A stretch of DNA of 64,000 nucleotides from Cenococcum geophilum 1.58. Its lineage: Eukaryota; Ascomycota; Dothideomycetes; Gloniales; Gloniaceae. The notes beneath the pieces were generated by a model, which was given only the letters and a program-made list of their open reading frames with translations, had not been told where the DNA came from and did no database searches. Made by a program: the position numbers and the translations under genes. The DNA lies in NCBI GenBank assembly GCA_001692895.1, contig KV748226.1, forward strand, positions 1,242,329 to 1,306,328, given 5' to 3'. Below, in pieces: positions 1 through 12,295 of this stretch (the stretch's first letter is position 1; every line of letters starts with the position of its first letter).

Positions 1-3000
1 TCCCTATTAGCAGATAACATCTTTGTAGAGGAACTTTGCTATACTTTTCGCATCTTTATTTCGAAGGGCGCGAGCTTCCACCTATCTAGATATATATTCT
101 TGGGTAATAGCTAGGTACCGGAATCTAAGACGGCTTAGAGGTATAAATGTAATATCTACTACTACTCATTGCCACAAGGTGGACTCCTACGTAGGGTATA
201 TTACTTCTTCTTCCTATCCCGGCTGTCGCTTCTAGCATTATAGACACGACTTAATATGCTATAATATCTAATCCTATAGCCCTAGCTACTAATATTAATT
301 TAAGATCCTCTAATACGTTCCCTCTTGTTTATAATATCCGCTTTAATTATAAAGGCTTTTAATAATCTCCTACTAAGCGTCCTTACTATTAACTACCCTT
401 TATATTAGTATATTTTTTAACTACTAGTAAAAGAGCTATTAATTATACACTAGGAACTTTAGCGCATATTATTTAAACTTTTTAAACTCCTTAGTATTTA
501 TCTCTTCTAGACGTTATAAGGTTACTAGCCACTTTATAATCTCCTAAGATTTCTCTAAATATAAGTTTTCTAGTAGTAGACCCGCTTCTATTTTAAGAGG
601 GGCAGCTATATATTCTAAGGTACTTAGTTTACAGTTAATAAACTCTTTAATATCCTTAGTCGGCTTATTAGGTCGTTTACTATTAGGTAGCCGTCGTGAA
701 AGTCTATTAGCTAGGCTATTCTTCTTCCCCAGTATATATCTAATATTAAAGTCCTATAGCTGGATCTATACTAGCCATCTTATTATTAAGGCTCTAGGTA
801 AATTAGTGGCGGTATAATTTAGTTATATAACTAGGGTGTTTGCGTCCGTCTCCACTATAAAGTAAACGCCGTATAGGTATACGCGACACTTCTTTAACAC
901 ATATAGCAACGCCCGATATTTAAGCTTTCTTAAGTTATATTTTTGCTCCGCCTAAGACTAGATACCGCTTTTATATTAATACGGGTAACGATAACCTTAT
1001 ATGTCCAGTTATATAAGGCCGTACCCCTATCCATTTTTATATCTATTAACGGCGAGAATAATCAGCCTAGCCCCTTTACTATAATCTAGCTAAATTAATG
1101 CGGGTATAGTAGTGACTGCATGCTTTAGAGTCTTTATAGCGGCTATTTACTCTATACCCTATACGAACGGAACGTTCACTTATAGTAGTTGGAAGATTGG
1201 CTCTGCCTTAATTACGAAGTCTTTTACCTATATTTAGTAATATATAATAACTCCTAAGAACGCTTAGGCCAACGTAATATCTTCGCAGTCTTTCTAGTAA
1301 ATGATCTTTGCGACCTTTAACTTTTCCGGATATTATCCTTTTCTATTACAGCGGTAGCCAACTACTATAATCTCGTCTTTGCAGAAATAAGACTTTACGC
1401 CTAAAATCGTACACCTAGCTCGTTCTAAATCGGTAAGCACTCTGTCTAGCTATATAATATATTCTAGAATATATCTACGCACGCCTAAAAGGCTCTCCTC
1501 CCCATTATATACTGTCTATAGGCCTTTCACTATAATATTATCTAGAAATGGTAGGGTATAGTATAGGATATGCCGTTTTAAGATCTTAGTAATCGTCCGC
1601 ACGAACTAAGCTATGGAATTCGTGCCTCTTATAGGTACCGTTATTTATTATAAAAGTCCTAGAGGTGTTATAAAAGCTATTAGGTTCCGGCTTTCTATAT
1701 TTAGCTCTAATTAGTTATAGCTAAAGAAGAAGTCTACTAGAGATATAACCTTATACCCCGTAAACTCCTTAGAAAATTCATTGGTATATAGCGGCAGATT
1801 TATGTCCCTAACAGTTACTCGGTTAATATTTATCGCTATATTAATTAGTTGGTACTTATTACGTTCCTTTTTACTTATAAGAAACTATAGATTCCTATAT
1901 AGGCTTTTACAATATTTTAGAGTCCCTTAAGCTAGTTGTTTTTATAATATATTTATTACTTCTCCTTATAGGGCCCTGGGTACTAGAAAGTTTAGTACTT
2001 ACTATACTTTATACGGCACGGTTTTAATCTTTAGTGGTAGGGTTACGTCTTTACTAATGCGACCTATTTTAGAGAACTCCTATACTAGAGCCTCTTCTTA
2101 GTTAAATAATATGGCCTTAAGGATCTCTTATTTTCTTAGCTAAATATCTCCTATAATTATACGCTCTAATTATTCTAGCTTTAGTTATGCACTATGGGCT
2201 AGCTTAGTGTATTATAGCTTAAGGAAATAATTATACGGTCTAAGAGGCAATTCTTAGATGGATGCCTTCTATTAATATAAGGCAACCTCTCGCTATTCCA
2301 TTATACCTCCTATAACTGTTCTATCTAGTGCCGATAAATTAACTAGGTGGATTTTATCTGCTTTCCGTTTATATATAGTTACTATATTTATAGCGTTTAG
2401 TTAGGCCTTACTCTAGCAGCTTTCTATTTACATTATAAATAGATCCGTTATCTTTATATAAGGGACTTAGCTTTTGCTTTAAATACTAGCTTCTAATTCT
2501 TCCTTAAGTGTTTCTTTAGGACTTCCTTTAATATTTTGCCGTCGAGCTCTCTCTATCTAATATTATACTCCTCTCTCTACTAATGGCTCTATTTAGCGGA
2601 TATCTAAAATAGCATATATCCGTATTAGAGCCGCGCCTTATTTCCCTCCTTTTTATTCTTAATATCCTTTTTATCCTAATGCGCTGGGTTATAAGTAACC
2701 CTAGATATAATTCTAGCGGTTATACTAGCTATACGTTTCCCAAACTATTTTCTATACTAATACCTTTATCTAGTTTAAAGAATATCGCATCCTTATAGGA
2801 TGTTAAGAACCTTATTTTAACTCTACTATTTTCTAATTAAATAATATAAGATACCTAACCTATTACGGTTTGTTTTATTGCTAGTCTAGCCCTTACTAAC
2901 TATGGCTTACTAAGTATCACCTTATATAATATTTCCCCTATAGTAATAAACGTTGTAGATATTAAGACGTTACCTATTACTATAGGGACCGTATATACTA

Positions 3001-5802
3001 GCCTAATAAACTTAGACTAAGTTCTATTTATAGACGTTAAACGCGCGCCTTATAACTATAAAGGCAGACTTAATATTAGTAGGCCGTGTTATAGGGGTAC
3101 GCTTTCCTTAATAAGGTTAAGCTTAGCTCCAGAGTTAATTAAGTATTTAGCCCTTCCGTCTCCTATTTATGCTTCTACCTTTAGGCACCGCCTTTAAAAC
3201 CAGATAAATTCTGCTTCTCGTTTAATCTGGTCCACTTTAGTAGTTATTAAGCCGGCTTAATTAGCATAGAACGTTAGGTATACCGATAATATGGATGCTT
3301 TAACGTCCTCCTACTTCTATTAGTAAGGCTCCGCAAGGGGTAGTAGGAGAGGCTTAAAGAATAGCCTTATAACTTTAGGCATATACATAAGGCAGTCACT
3401 AATAGTAACTTTAATGGTTTTTAATAAGATCTTGTCTACCATTACTATTAGGCTCGGGACGTTTCCTTTTAGTATATCTATTATCCTAACTAGCTTTAAC
3501 TATCGTTATTACATCCGCTATTTGCTCCGTCTATCTTAGCTATTTGGTGCAATTTATTTTATTACCCCTATTACTGCTTAATGGTGGTAGAGAAGCCTGC
3601 TACTAGGGCCGTGGTGCAATTTAGATATATCCTCCTAGTTGTATATTTTAAACCATTGCCGGTCACGGACTAGATGGTTTTAGAGGCTGTTTTATTACCC
3701 TTACTTCCCCTTACGGTCTTCTAAGATTATATACCCGTGGCGTAGGCTATAACTAGGTTGCGGCCCCTACCAAATTAATATATATCGACTCTACTTAGTA
3801 TATATCTTCCTAGGACTTACCAAGTTCCTCTTTACTTTTAGCGTTACTACCCTCTATAAGCTCTACGGAAGCTACCTTTAGTTAGACACCTATCGCTAGC
3901 GCATTAGGATTAATATTCGCGTTCTACCTTAGCTAGTCTTTAAGGAACTAGATCTAATTGTCGCTCGGTAAATACGGAATTATATTTCCTAGGCGCTTAT
4001 ATATTCCAGCGTATATTTAGTTATTTTTGTTTATATATAGGAAACTATAATAAATTAACTCTTTAAGCTCTAGACACTAATTAATAAAATAGTAGATACC
4101 CCTATATCTATAATACGTCTAATTTTGTGTCTAGTATACGCTAAAGTTCCCTAGCCCTCTATACCTTCCTAGGCCCGGCTTATATCGTTTTTATAGCGCT
4201 CCCTTATAGGGTAGCTGCGGTCTATTATTACCTAGTGCCAGTTACGGGTCTATTTATTCTTAACGCATTAACGCCCTATTTAGGAGCTGTGTGTACCGTA
4301 TTAGATCTTAGTAAATCCTATTTAGGAACGGCATTAAAGATATAACGCCTACTAATTCAACCGTCCTAAGATTAAGCTTCTGGAGTTAATTAGTAAGTTT
4401 CTCCAGTTTAGGGTCTATTTCTTAAGTTGCTTAATAGGTACTTGCCAACTCGCTTAGCTAGGAGACTATAGGTAGTTAAAGGGTAGTATTTCTTTAGTTT
4501 ATTATAGCTGGTTGCTAATTATGGAATTGTCTAACTAGCTAACAAAGGCCTTATTCTTTAGGATTTATAATTAATAACTAATCGGCGCCTTTATGCGAAT
4601 TAAGCCTATCTTCTATAGCTTTCCTTAATAGGTAGAAGTTAAAAGACTCTTGCCTATTAGGGTTGGCTCCTATTTTAGTTATTATATATCTTTAGTATTT
4701 AAATGGGAGTCCTCTTGCGAACTAGTACCCTTATTCGCGGTTTTCTAAATTGCTAGCCTTAGTAACCTTCTAGGAGATTAACGTGAACTGCCTATAGTAT
4801 TCGCGTATACTGCTAGGTGGATTGTTTCTATACTACAGTATATAAGCTTCTAAGAATTCTACCGTTTTAACTTATTGAAAGTAGTTACTTCCTTAGTAGT
4901 CTGTCCTAAGCTTTCCTATAAGTTCCATCTAGTTACTAATAGTAAACTTAGGCAGACTTTAGATCTATATCCCTATTTAATAGTCGCAATACTCTAGAAG
5001 TCCTTAATACTTTTTATTATTTATAACACGGTGCCGGATATATAGCCGTTTATACTATTTAATAAATTGCGATATGTTTTATCCTATAAAGTAAGGGGTC
5101 CTAGGGGTTCCTAGAGCCAGTATAGGCTGGGCTATAATATATACCTTATCTCGTTCTATTAGTAGTTTAGTGGGAGGTAGCGGACCTATAGTCTCTCTAG
5201 GGATAGGTAGGTGGATCTTATAACCCTTATCCTCTATCTATTAAGGGTCGTCAGTCCCTAATATTATAGGAGTTAGGGTTAGTATTACATGCCCTAGTTT
5301 AGGAGAGCTTCGCGGTTTAATAGGCTACTTGCTTTTCTCTCCCTTTCTAGCACCCTTACCGTTATTATAAAATGGGCCTAACATTCCTAATAATCCCTTT
5401 GCTGGTACTGTCGCCATTGTTATAAATTTAAAGGTAGCTCCGATAAATGCGAGAATAATAGTATAGACCGTTGCAAATATAGTAAACAAAATGTAAAGGA
5501 CTTTTTTCTGCCGTTTTTAGTGTACTATAGTCCTTCCTTTTATCCTTCGTCTTACTATGCTACGTACTCGCCTTCTTATCGCTGCTTACTAACCACCATT
5601 CCTGTATAGAGAGCTTGGCAAATGTCGTCGGTTTATTCTTTGTAGTAGTGGCTACGCATAGGTCGCTTATATGCCCGTGCTTCTTTGTCTTAGTTGTTTT
5701 ATTATAGTTCCAGATTGTTTCTATGCGTCTCCTGTGTATAGAGCACCAGACTTCCAATCTAAAGAGCTTGCCATCGTCCCTATGTGGAATGCCATAAAAT
5801 AT
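1..5802 (-). mobile_element. Gypsy LTR retrotransposon internal region, RIP-degraded, cut by window edge
   Basis: Read on the minus strand, the region translates piecewise into Gypsy polyprotein broken by many stops. The clearest block is reverse transcriptase near 1,350-1,750, with a degenerate active site reading PFLDNIIVKG (normally FLDD). Connection and RNase H-like sequence follows towards 900-1,300, and a further pol-like block lies near 450-720. The gag and protease part must lie between about 2,600 and 5,500, but I could not assign individual domains there. TAA and TAG replace W/Q codons throughout, as expected after RIP. No ORF longer than about 65 codons survives, so the copy is dead. 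Its 3' end lies beyond base 1. Confidence 0.75.
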
Positions 5803-6081
5803 GTAGGAGGGTACGACCTCTCTAAGATAAGAAAGTCTTAGTGCTATCTGTCAGTCGGTCGGTTAGTCTGTCAGTTAGTTACCATTAGTTAGAATTAAGC
5901 AGTAAGAAGAGAAAGAAAAGAGTGTATTAAAGGAAAATTGTGTGTTTATTGGTGTCGCCCGAGTTGTTAAAGACTCTAAGGGCTCCAGACCGATCTATAT
6001 AACTTGTGGAAGGCCTAGGCTCTCCCGAAGCTACGCCTAATCTAGATGTTAAATCCAGGGGGCCAAATCACACCACCACAC
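5803..6081 (-). repeat. Probable 5' LTR of the minus-strand Gypsy element
   Basis: On the minus strand the segment starts TGTGGTGGTGTGATTTGGCC and ends near CCTCCTACA, giving TG...CA-type ends. It sits directly upstream of the degenerate gag region. It is less RIP-mutated than the internal part. The second LTR is outside the window, so the inner boundary is inferred, not measured. Confidence 0.45.
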
Positions 6082-6394
6082 TATTCTATATTCTTATCCT
6101 ATTTATAGTCTTATAAATATATTTAAGTTCCTTCTTAGGAAGAAAGAGTAGAGTAAGCTTTAGATAATATTAGCGACTTAGTTAATTAAGGCATAAGTAT
6201 AGTAAAGGGGACGCGCAAGCCTATATAATTGGATTATCTATAAACAAGAATCTAAAGCTAGGGAAAGGAAAGGAGAAGAAGAGTAGCGCCGTTCGATATT
6301 TTATAAGATCTTTACGTTACGTAATAGCAATATATGGCAATCTATAGCAACTTGCCGGTGCGTAGTTCTACTAAGTTCTACTAGTGCCGTAATA
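6082..6394 (-). repeat. LTR of the Gypsy family found at 22870-30315, reverse orientation
   Basis: The reverse complement of this 313-bp block matches the 5' LTR at 22870-23176 almost end to end. Shared blocks include GCACCGGCAAGTTGCC, the TTATAAAACAT TATA-like segment and the run ending TATAGAATA. No internal sequence is attached, so it is a solo LTR or LTR fragment. It lies between the Gypsy LTR and the Copia fragment. No clear target duplication is seen: the flanks read CACAC and ATCTA. It carries RIP changes. Confidence 0.7.
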
Positions 6395-7380
6395 ATCTAC
6401 TTAGTAGTTTATATAGACGACCTACTAATAGTAGGCCCTAATAAAAATAGAATATAAAAAATTAAAGACGCCCTTAGTAAACGCTTCTAGATAACTAACC
6501 TAGGGCTATATATCTACTACCTAGGAATATTAGTACGCAGAGACCAACTAACCCACTCCCTTTAACTTTACTAAAAGGGGTATATTAAAAAAGTACTATA
6601 GGAATTTAATATATGGAAGCGTAAACTAGTTCTAACTCCTATAAATATTAATAAACTAAAACCCTTTAAGGAAGGCTTTATAGCTATAAAAACAGACTAG
6701 AACTAGTATATTAGGGCAATTAGGTTACTAATACACGCTATACTAGAAACTAGACCAGACATTATATACGCGGTATTAGCCTATAGCCGCTATATAACTA
6801 ACCTAGGAGAACCCTATATTAAAGCTATAAAATAAATCTTTTAATACCTTTAAGGCACTATTAACCTAGAACTAAATTACTCCGGCTCCTTAAAAGAGCT
6901 AGTTAGATATACCAACTTAAACTAGGTAAGAGATATCGCGACTAAACGCTCTACTGTAGGCTATGTTTTTAATATTAGAAGTGAAGCAATTAGCTAGTTA
7001 TTAAAAAGGCAGCTAGTTATTATACTTTCCTCCTATAAGGTAGAATATATAGGAGAAATATAAGCTACTAAGGAAGCCGTCTGGCTTAGGAACCTCCTAG
7101 TAGAGCTACTTAAATTAGAAGAGCTAATAGCGACTATTATCTATAGAGATAACTAAGGCGCTATAGCCCTAGCTAAGAACCCTTAATTCTACCCTAGGAC
7201 AAAACATATCTTAATTTAATACCACTATGTACGGGAAAGATAGGCTAAGGGGGACGTAGATTTATAGTATATCCTAATAGAAAAACAGATAGCAGACGGA
7301 CTCACTAAAGCCCTACTAAAAGACAAGTTTATTGCTTTTAGAAACGCACTAGGGTTAAGAACGTATAAATACTGATATTA
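6395..7380 (+). mobile_element. Copia retrotransposon, 3' part of pol (RT to RNase H), RIP-degraded
   Basis: Plus-strand translation gives the Ty1/Copia RT box VVYIDDLLIVGP at about 6,406-6,442, then the RNase H region. That region includes LETRPDIIYAV near 6,745, the block around KHI and YHYVRE near 7,203-7,240, and the terminal ADGLTKALLKDK near 7,290-7,325. Stops interrupt every frame. The integrase, protease and gag parts are absent; the 5' break coincides with the reversed Gypsy LTR. No function can remain. Confidence 0.85.
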
Positions 7381-7900
7381 AAACACTCTTATATCAGTTA
7401 CCCTGCCTTATAGATCTACCCCATATAACGCAGAGGCGTATTAAAAATATTTACTAAATTTAGGTAGCAGTATGGAATTCTACTAGGTGTAATTATTAAA
7501 TAGACTAATTAGGATTTTCTATCCTGGGGATGGGAAATTACTATTAGCTTAGCTAAAGGCGGTAACCACATGCAATCCATTTTATCAGAAGGGACTTTAT
7601 TAGGCACTCTTCCCCTATTTTCTTATAAAGAGTTTTTTAAGGTTTAATAAGGCTTAAAGAAGGAAGAAGTCCCCGTTATTTTTCATCTACCTATAAGGAT
7701 TAAGTGGGAGCTATCGATCTACACCATTAGTTCAAGTGGGAGTGTTGAAAATCGATCCTCTGGTGGCGTTAGGAGGCTGGTGCCCAGCCTCCTTAATATT
7801 GTATTATATAGCTACCAGCTTTCCCTAGATAGATGAATTAAGCAATCAATGCATCTACTTTTGACAGTTAACTACTAATCTCTTACGCCCTTCGATAGGT
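7381..7900 (+). repeat. Copia 3' untranslated region and probable 3' LTR start
   Basis: After the last RNase H codons comes non-coding sequence, then a purine tract AAGTGGGAG at about 7,735, directly followed by TGTTGAAAATCGATCC. This is the usual polypurine-tract and LTR-start arrangement of Copia elements. The LTR 3' end is not evident. RIP-type composition fades around 7,800-7,900, where unique DNA begins. Confidence 0.45.
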
Positions 7901-8802
7901 ATTCAGCGCAACCCCATCGCCCCAGAAAAAAACATGATATCTATATTTTTAACATTATTCGCGACTAAAACGTTATCGCCAATAGTGAAGCAAGCCGCCC
8001 GAGACCTCCGATGCGTTTTCTCGATCCACAGTGGCTCCAGGAAAATATTCAGCTGTGTCCGGGATATGATTCATCTTCCTGGAATATTGAGGTTGTAAGT
8101 GTGGTGATCCCATTGAGTCAGATTTTCCGTATTGGCAATGCTAACTCGATCCGCTTTTGACATATAACTTTAAATTATAGTCTTCGTATGAATATAACCC
8201 TCTAGTGGTATATCTCAACCAAATCATTTACTGTGTTGTATTTATATATCAAAAACCGATCACATGGTGGATATTGGGTTCGTTGTTTTGTAGAGATATC
8301 ACTTCTCGCGGAAAAATGACAAGGGTCCTGTAACTTTTGCAATTTGGCTAAAGAATTGAGGACGAAGTTTTTCATTAATTTGAGCCAAACTGGAGGGAAA
8401 AGACTAGAGAAATAAGTAAAATATAGATCAGGAAAACGCCAAGTGAAAGTCCGTCAGACCAAAGTTACACCAACGTGTGTGGAGCCGCTCCCGTCGATAA
8501 AAGTAAAGAACAGTCTTGTTGGGTGTGCTACAAACAATTAAATGATCCCTTGACGGCTTACTCAAGGCTGTTACTTGGTTGCGACCCTTCTTCGGGCTAT
8601 CTTACCGAAATCTCATCAACCTTCTCACATTCGTCTCCGCCGCGGTTCTCTTTACGAGTAAGCTAAAAGGCAACTTGGTTTATCACGGCCCTGCAGCTCC
8701 TGAAATTTGGACAGATGGTTAAGAAATTGCTGTAGCTAGTGGACTTATTTCAGTGTAACTTACATTCTTCCATTTCGTCTTCGCTCGAATCTTCTAGCTA
8801 GA
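7901..8802. other. Intergenic DNA without a recognisable gene
   Basis: Composition is ordinary rather than RIP-like. A 63-codon plus-strand ORF at 8475-8666 matches no family I recognise and has no supporting exon structure. I see nothing else to call. The downstream region of the BTB gene lies at the right edge. Confidence 0.4.
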
Positions 8803-9974
8803 TTATGTCAGTATTGCAAGCGGAGGAATCACTAGGCGCCTATAGACTGGTCTCTCATTCACCGCTGAATCCCCAGCCCAACGGTCGAATAAAGGCTGAG
8901 ATGCCGGTATAGGCTCCTGTATAGCTGCTTTCTCGATCGATAGTCCACATTCTGAGTCAAGTTCTGGCGCTAGTTTTGGGCCAGATTCAGACGCCGACTT
9001 TGGCACTAACTCCGGCGCCGCAGGCTCTAGTATTGATTTCGGTCCCGGCCCCACTTGTGATGGCAGAATCTTTTCAATCAGTTCGGATTCGTTCGTAGGT
9101 TCTTTACCAATAGGGTCCAGTTCTATCTTGGGTGTAGGCTCAAGAGTAGCCACGTCTTCAGTCTCAGGTACGTCCGCTGACTCGACTATCGGAGCTGGTT
9201 GAGGGATGGTGCTAAATGGCTCCTCTTCTTTGCGGATTACACCTGAGATGTTGCTAGTGTAGACCTTGACAATGCTCTTTACAAGGAATTTATCAAAGGC
9301 GACATTCTTCCCCATACAATCCAAGAAACGCTCGTCCGTAAATAAGCTCTGCTCTTTTTTAAAGGCTTCCAGAATTATGTTGTGGATATATTCAAAGAAC
9401 CAGGTCTCATCTGGCAAGAGTTTTGGTAACATCTCGACCGCGATGTCTAAAATCGAGAAGATCGATAGCCCTTCTTCAAGTTCTCGCATTTTGCTCTTCG
9501 CATGCGATACCAAATCATCCAGCTCATACCCTCTTGCAACAAAGTAGATTCGTATACTTCTCTTGTATTCAATAGCATTGTCTAGGACGGCCAATGGACT
9601 CAGAGTCTGGTATTCTCCGGTATACAAGAAATGTACCAGTGTGTGGCCGACATCCTCGTCTATGTCCGGAAGTTGAATATTTATGCCCCACTCTGAGTAT
9701 TCATCTCTTTTCGACTCCAATTTTGGGTATTGGCAGAGATATGGTTGCGCAACGCAATAGGATACTTTGTTGGGCCCAATATTGAGTCTGAAAGGTGGAG
9801 AACAATAAGGTCTGGAGGCGTAGTAGAATTAGCAGAAGGAAGTCTAAATAAAGGAGGCATTATTAATGAATAGAAGCCATACGAAACCCCCAGCACGCCA
9901 CTCTCAGCTCGGTTTTCGGCCGAGGCTGCTTGGCTAGTTTTTCTAAGTGCTGCTTTGCACTTTTTCTTTGCCAT
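8803..9974 (-). CDS. BTB/POZ domain protein, two exons
   Basis: I model two exons: 9974-9883, intron 9882-9788 (GTATGG ... TTTCAG, with CTGCTAATTC as a branch-like site), then 9787-8803. The join is in frame and gives 358 residues. The start MAKKKCKAAL is lysine-rich, a common N-terminus in fungal BTB proteins. The BTB fold follows at about residues 30-95: NIGPNKVSYCVAQPYL, then INIQLPDIDEDVGHTLVHFL and YTGEYQTL. This is the fungal type that keeps the DEDVGHTLVHxLYTG block. A helical segment follows to about 190. The C-terminal 150 residues are low-complexity and rich in P, E, S and A. Such proteins are usually assumed to mediate protein-protein contacts, but no partner or process can be inferred. 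The neighbouring dehydrogenase is on the same strand, 346 bp upstream. Confidence 0.75.
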
Positions 9975-10320
9975 GTTTCAACCAGATGTTGGCTACATAG
10001 GAATTAGAAGTTGATGAGTGAGTAGATCGGATTCAGATTTGCGGCCGGGCAATTAAAAGTCAATCAGGAGCGGAGGGGTTCTAAGGTGGGTCGTCCAGCG
10101 CGAAGGCGACAACACAGCAACATGCAAGCCACTCCGAGCCCAAAACCCGCCCTGCATGAGACTGCCTTTTGTATCTCTTATTCACAAATCTTGCCGGCTC
10201 TAACCGAGTTTTTGCAGTTTGCACATTTCTTTGAAACTCAAGGAAGCCTCATGGAAAAGAGCATAACACCTTCCGAAATCTAGGCCCTGAAGGCTTATAT
10301 TTTTTGGCAAAAGATCCGTC
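9975..10320. other. Intergenic region upstream of the BTB gene
   Basis: This gap of about 350 bp separates the BTB start from the stop codon of the upstream dehydrogenase. It should contain the BTB promoter and the dehydrogenase 3' end. No clear TATA box or terminator stands out. A 65-codon plus-strand ORF here looks like chance. Confidence 0.35.
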
Positions 10321-11403
10321 TCACGAAGATTTCTCCATACCTACCTCCTTCATACCCCACTTCACACTCCGTTCAATAGCCTCCTCCTGACTTAACACAG
10401 GCTCATACCCCAACCGCTGCCTCGCCTTCTCAATCGACCAATACGCTCCGCCACCCAAATGATCAATACTCTGCCTCGCCATCTTTGGTTTCTTCGTTCC
10501 TAGCGTGAGGATACGATAAGCCCATTCTCCCGTACTCGCCATCGACTGTATAACCCAAAGTGGTATAACTTTGACCTCATTTTCTGCAACAGGAGCTCCA
10601 GCAGCGGCATAGCAGTCCCGCGCAAAGTCGAAGAATTTCCGAGATTTCCCGTCGGTAATGAAGAACGCTTCTCCGTCGACCCTCAACTTGGGATCCTGGA
10701 TTCCTGCATCGACGCGCAGAAGTGCCTTTGCGGCGAGAATGTGTGCTTCGGCGACGCTACCGACATAGCAGAATTCGAAGAAGTTGGCGTTGTCGCCAAT
10801 TTGCATCTTGTGCTCGCCCTTGCGAACGCTTTCGAGCAGCTGGGGAATCATGTTGCGATCGTCTTCGCCGTAGATGGCAGGGACACGCAAAGTGGCAGTG
10901 CGGAGGTTTGGGGAATTGGCAGCGAGTACCATGGAGTCTCCAATGGCTTTCGTCTTGCCGTATGGATTGTTGTAATGATGTTCATCATATAGCTTCACTT
11001 TATCTTCTGTGACGACCTCTTGTGTGGGCTGGCACGCAGAATCAGAAGAGGTGTAGACAAAGGCGCGTGTTTCGGGGCAAGCAGTGGCACAGTGCAGCAA
11101 TATCATGGTGCCATCGACGTTGGTGCCTTGCAGGGCGTTAGTGTCTAGGGGATCTGGAGACACGGTGTGTATAACGACTTGCGGCTTGACTTTCTCGAAG
11201 AGCTCTTTCATTTCGGTTTCATTGGTGATATTGGCGGCATGGTAAGCCACCCGGGGGTCCTTATTCTTGGGAGTCCGGCTGACGACCGAAACTTGTGCGG
11301 GCTCGGTGTCAGGAGATGGGGTATTGAGTAGTCGCCGAACAATATGAGCACCGACAAAGCCACAGCCGCCAGTGACTAGGACACTTTCGAGTGCAGCGGT
11401 CAT
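10321..11403 (-). CDS. NAD(P)-dependent 3beta-HSD/sterol-decarboxylase-type dehydrogenase
   Basis: This intact single-exon gene of 360 residues belongs to the extended short-chain dehydrogenase family, 3beta-hydroxysteroid dehydrogenase/isomerase branch (Erg26-like). The Rossmann dinucleotide motif TGGCGFVG is at residues 11-18. YTSS, holding the catalytic Ser/Thr position, is at 117-120. The catalytic pair is in YGKTK (Y148, K152), and RVPAIYGEDD near 178 is the typical substrate-side loop. Family members oxidise a 3-hydroxyl on sterols or related substrates with NAD(P)+; Erg26 also decarboxylates 4-methyl sterol acids. The actual substrate is not shown by sequence, and fungal genomes carry several non-ERG26 paralogues. 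Every expected motif is present, the length is normal for the family, and there is no frameshift or RIP stop, so it is probably functional. It has no obvious C-terminal membrane anchor. Confidence 0.85.
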   Translation of the reverse strand: MTAALESVLVTGGCGFVGAHIVRRLLNTPSPDTEPAQVSVVSRTPKNKDPRVAYHAANITNETEMKELFEKVKPQVVIHTVSPDPLDTNALQGTNVDGTMILLHCATACPETRAFVYTSSDSACQPTQEVVTEDKVKLYDEHHYNNPYGKTKAIGDSMVLAANSPNLRTATLRVPAIYGEDDRNMIPQLLESVRKGEHKMQIGDNANFFEFCYVGSVAEAHILAAKALLRVDAGIQDPKLRVDGEAFFITDGKSRKFFDFARDCYAAAGAPVAENEVKVIPLWVIQSMASTGEWAYRILTLGTKKPKMARQSIDHLGGGAYWSIEKARQRLGYEPVLSQEEAIERSVKWGMKEVGMEKSS

Positions 11404-11735
11404 TGCGATCTAAGGCACTGAAGGAAGTTTCAGCGGAGGCGAGCTATCCGCAGGCGAGGAAAGTGGACAGGAAGGTGTAATGAAGAGATTGCAGTTTGTA
11501 CCTGTGCAAGTTTCAAGAAAATATTTTGAGGCGCAGTGAATTTACTCACTGACGCTGCCTGCATGCTGTGAAGTAAACGCCGCACGGGGAAGGAACGACT
11601 CCTGCAGCCAACCGCAGTCAACCGGGCGGCAAGGGTTGAGTGCATTGGCCACATGTCACTTCGTGGGAACGACGGTGAAACCACGAACCATGAAAAATAA
11701 AACCAACATCCTGCACCCTGCCGGCATCACCCAAA
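11404..11735. other. Intergenic region between dehydrogenase and rhodopsin-like gene
   Basis: About 330 bp of ordinary composition. It would contain the promoter of the dehydrogenase and the 3' end of the rhodopsin-like gene. I see no conserved element and no convincing ORF. Confidence 0.35.
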
Positions 11736-12158
11736 TTACGACTGAGTATACTCCACCTCGTACGCATGTTCCACGTTGATCTTGCGCACATCAACGCTGT
11801 AGGGGCCATTTTTAGCAGGCCCCCGCTGAGACTCGGCATCGCTGCTGCTGACCCTTCCGAGCTTCACTGAGTTGTTTCCGGAGGAGCCAGCGGACTGGCC
11901 CCTGGTGCTCCTTCCAAACGAGCCAAGGGATGCGGTAATGCGTGACGATAACTGGTGGAACATTGTCGAGTTTGCTACGTATTTCTTGATGAAAGACGTC
12001 GCTCCGGGTATGACATCAACAATGATGGCGATGTAATTTTCCACGACACTGAATCAATTAGCTAGTGCTCCAGAGATGAAATACGTGATGGCGAGTGACT
12101 GACTTCGTGATGAAGAGCTGTGATCCGATAGAGTCCTGGTAGATAAGAAGGCGGACGC

Positions 12159-12295
12159 GGTATCCCTTAACCCGTCGTCTTTGGTCCTACGTTATCGATA
12201 AGGGACCAGCCCAATCGGAGAACTCGGTTCAATGCAAGTGCTCAATTAAATTCAGTAGCGAATTCTCTAAGGACCCCGACGGGTTAAGGGATACC
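12159..12295. mobile_element. 137-bp terminal-inverted-repeat element (MITE), probable TA target
   Basis: The ends are inverted copies of GGTATCCCTTAACCCGTCG: left arm 12159-12177, right arm 12277-12295. Similar GGTCCT blocks sit just inside both arms. TA lies at both ends in the right position for a Tc1/mariner-type TA duplication (TA/TCCCTTAACC...GGTTAAGGGA/TA), so the true ends may be two bases further in. The element has no coding capacity. It interrupts the rhodopsin-like gene just before VRLLIYQDS. Confidence 0.65.

Noticed and set aside
9681..9974. 97-codon ORF as an independent gene upstream of the BTB protein
   Set aside because: Its first 30 codons splice in frame to the BTB exon through a GT-AG intron; the remainder is intron and out-of-frame BTB sequence.
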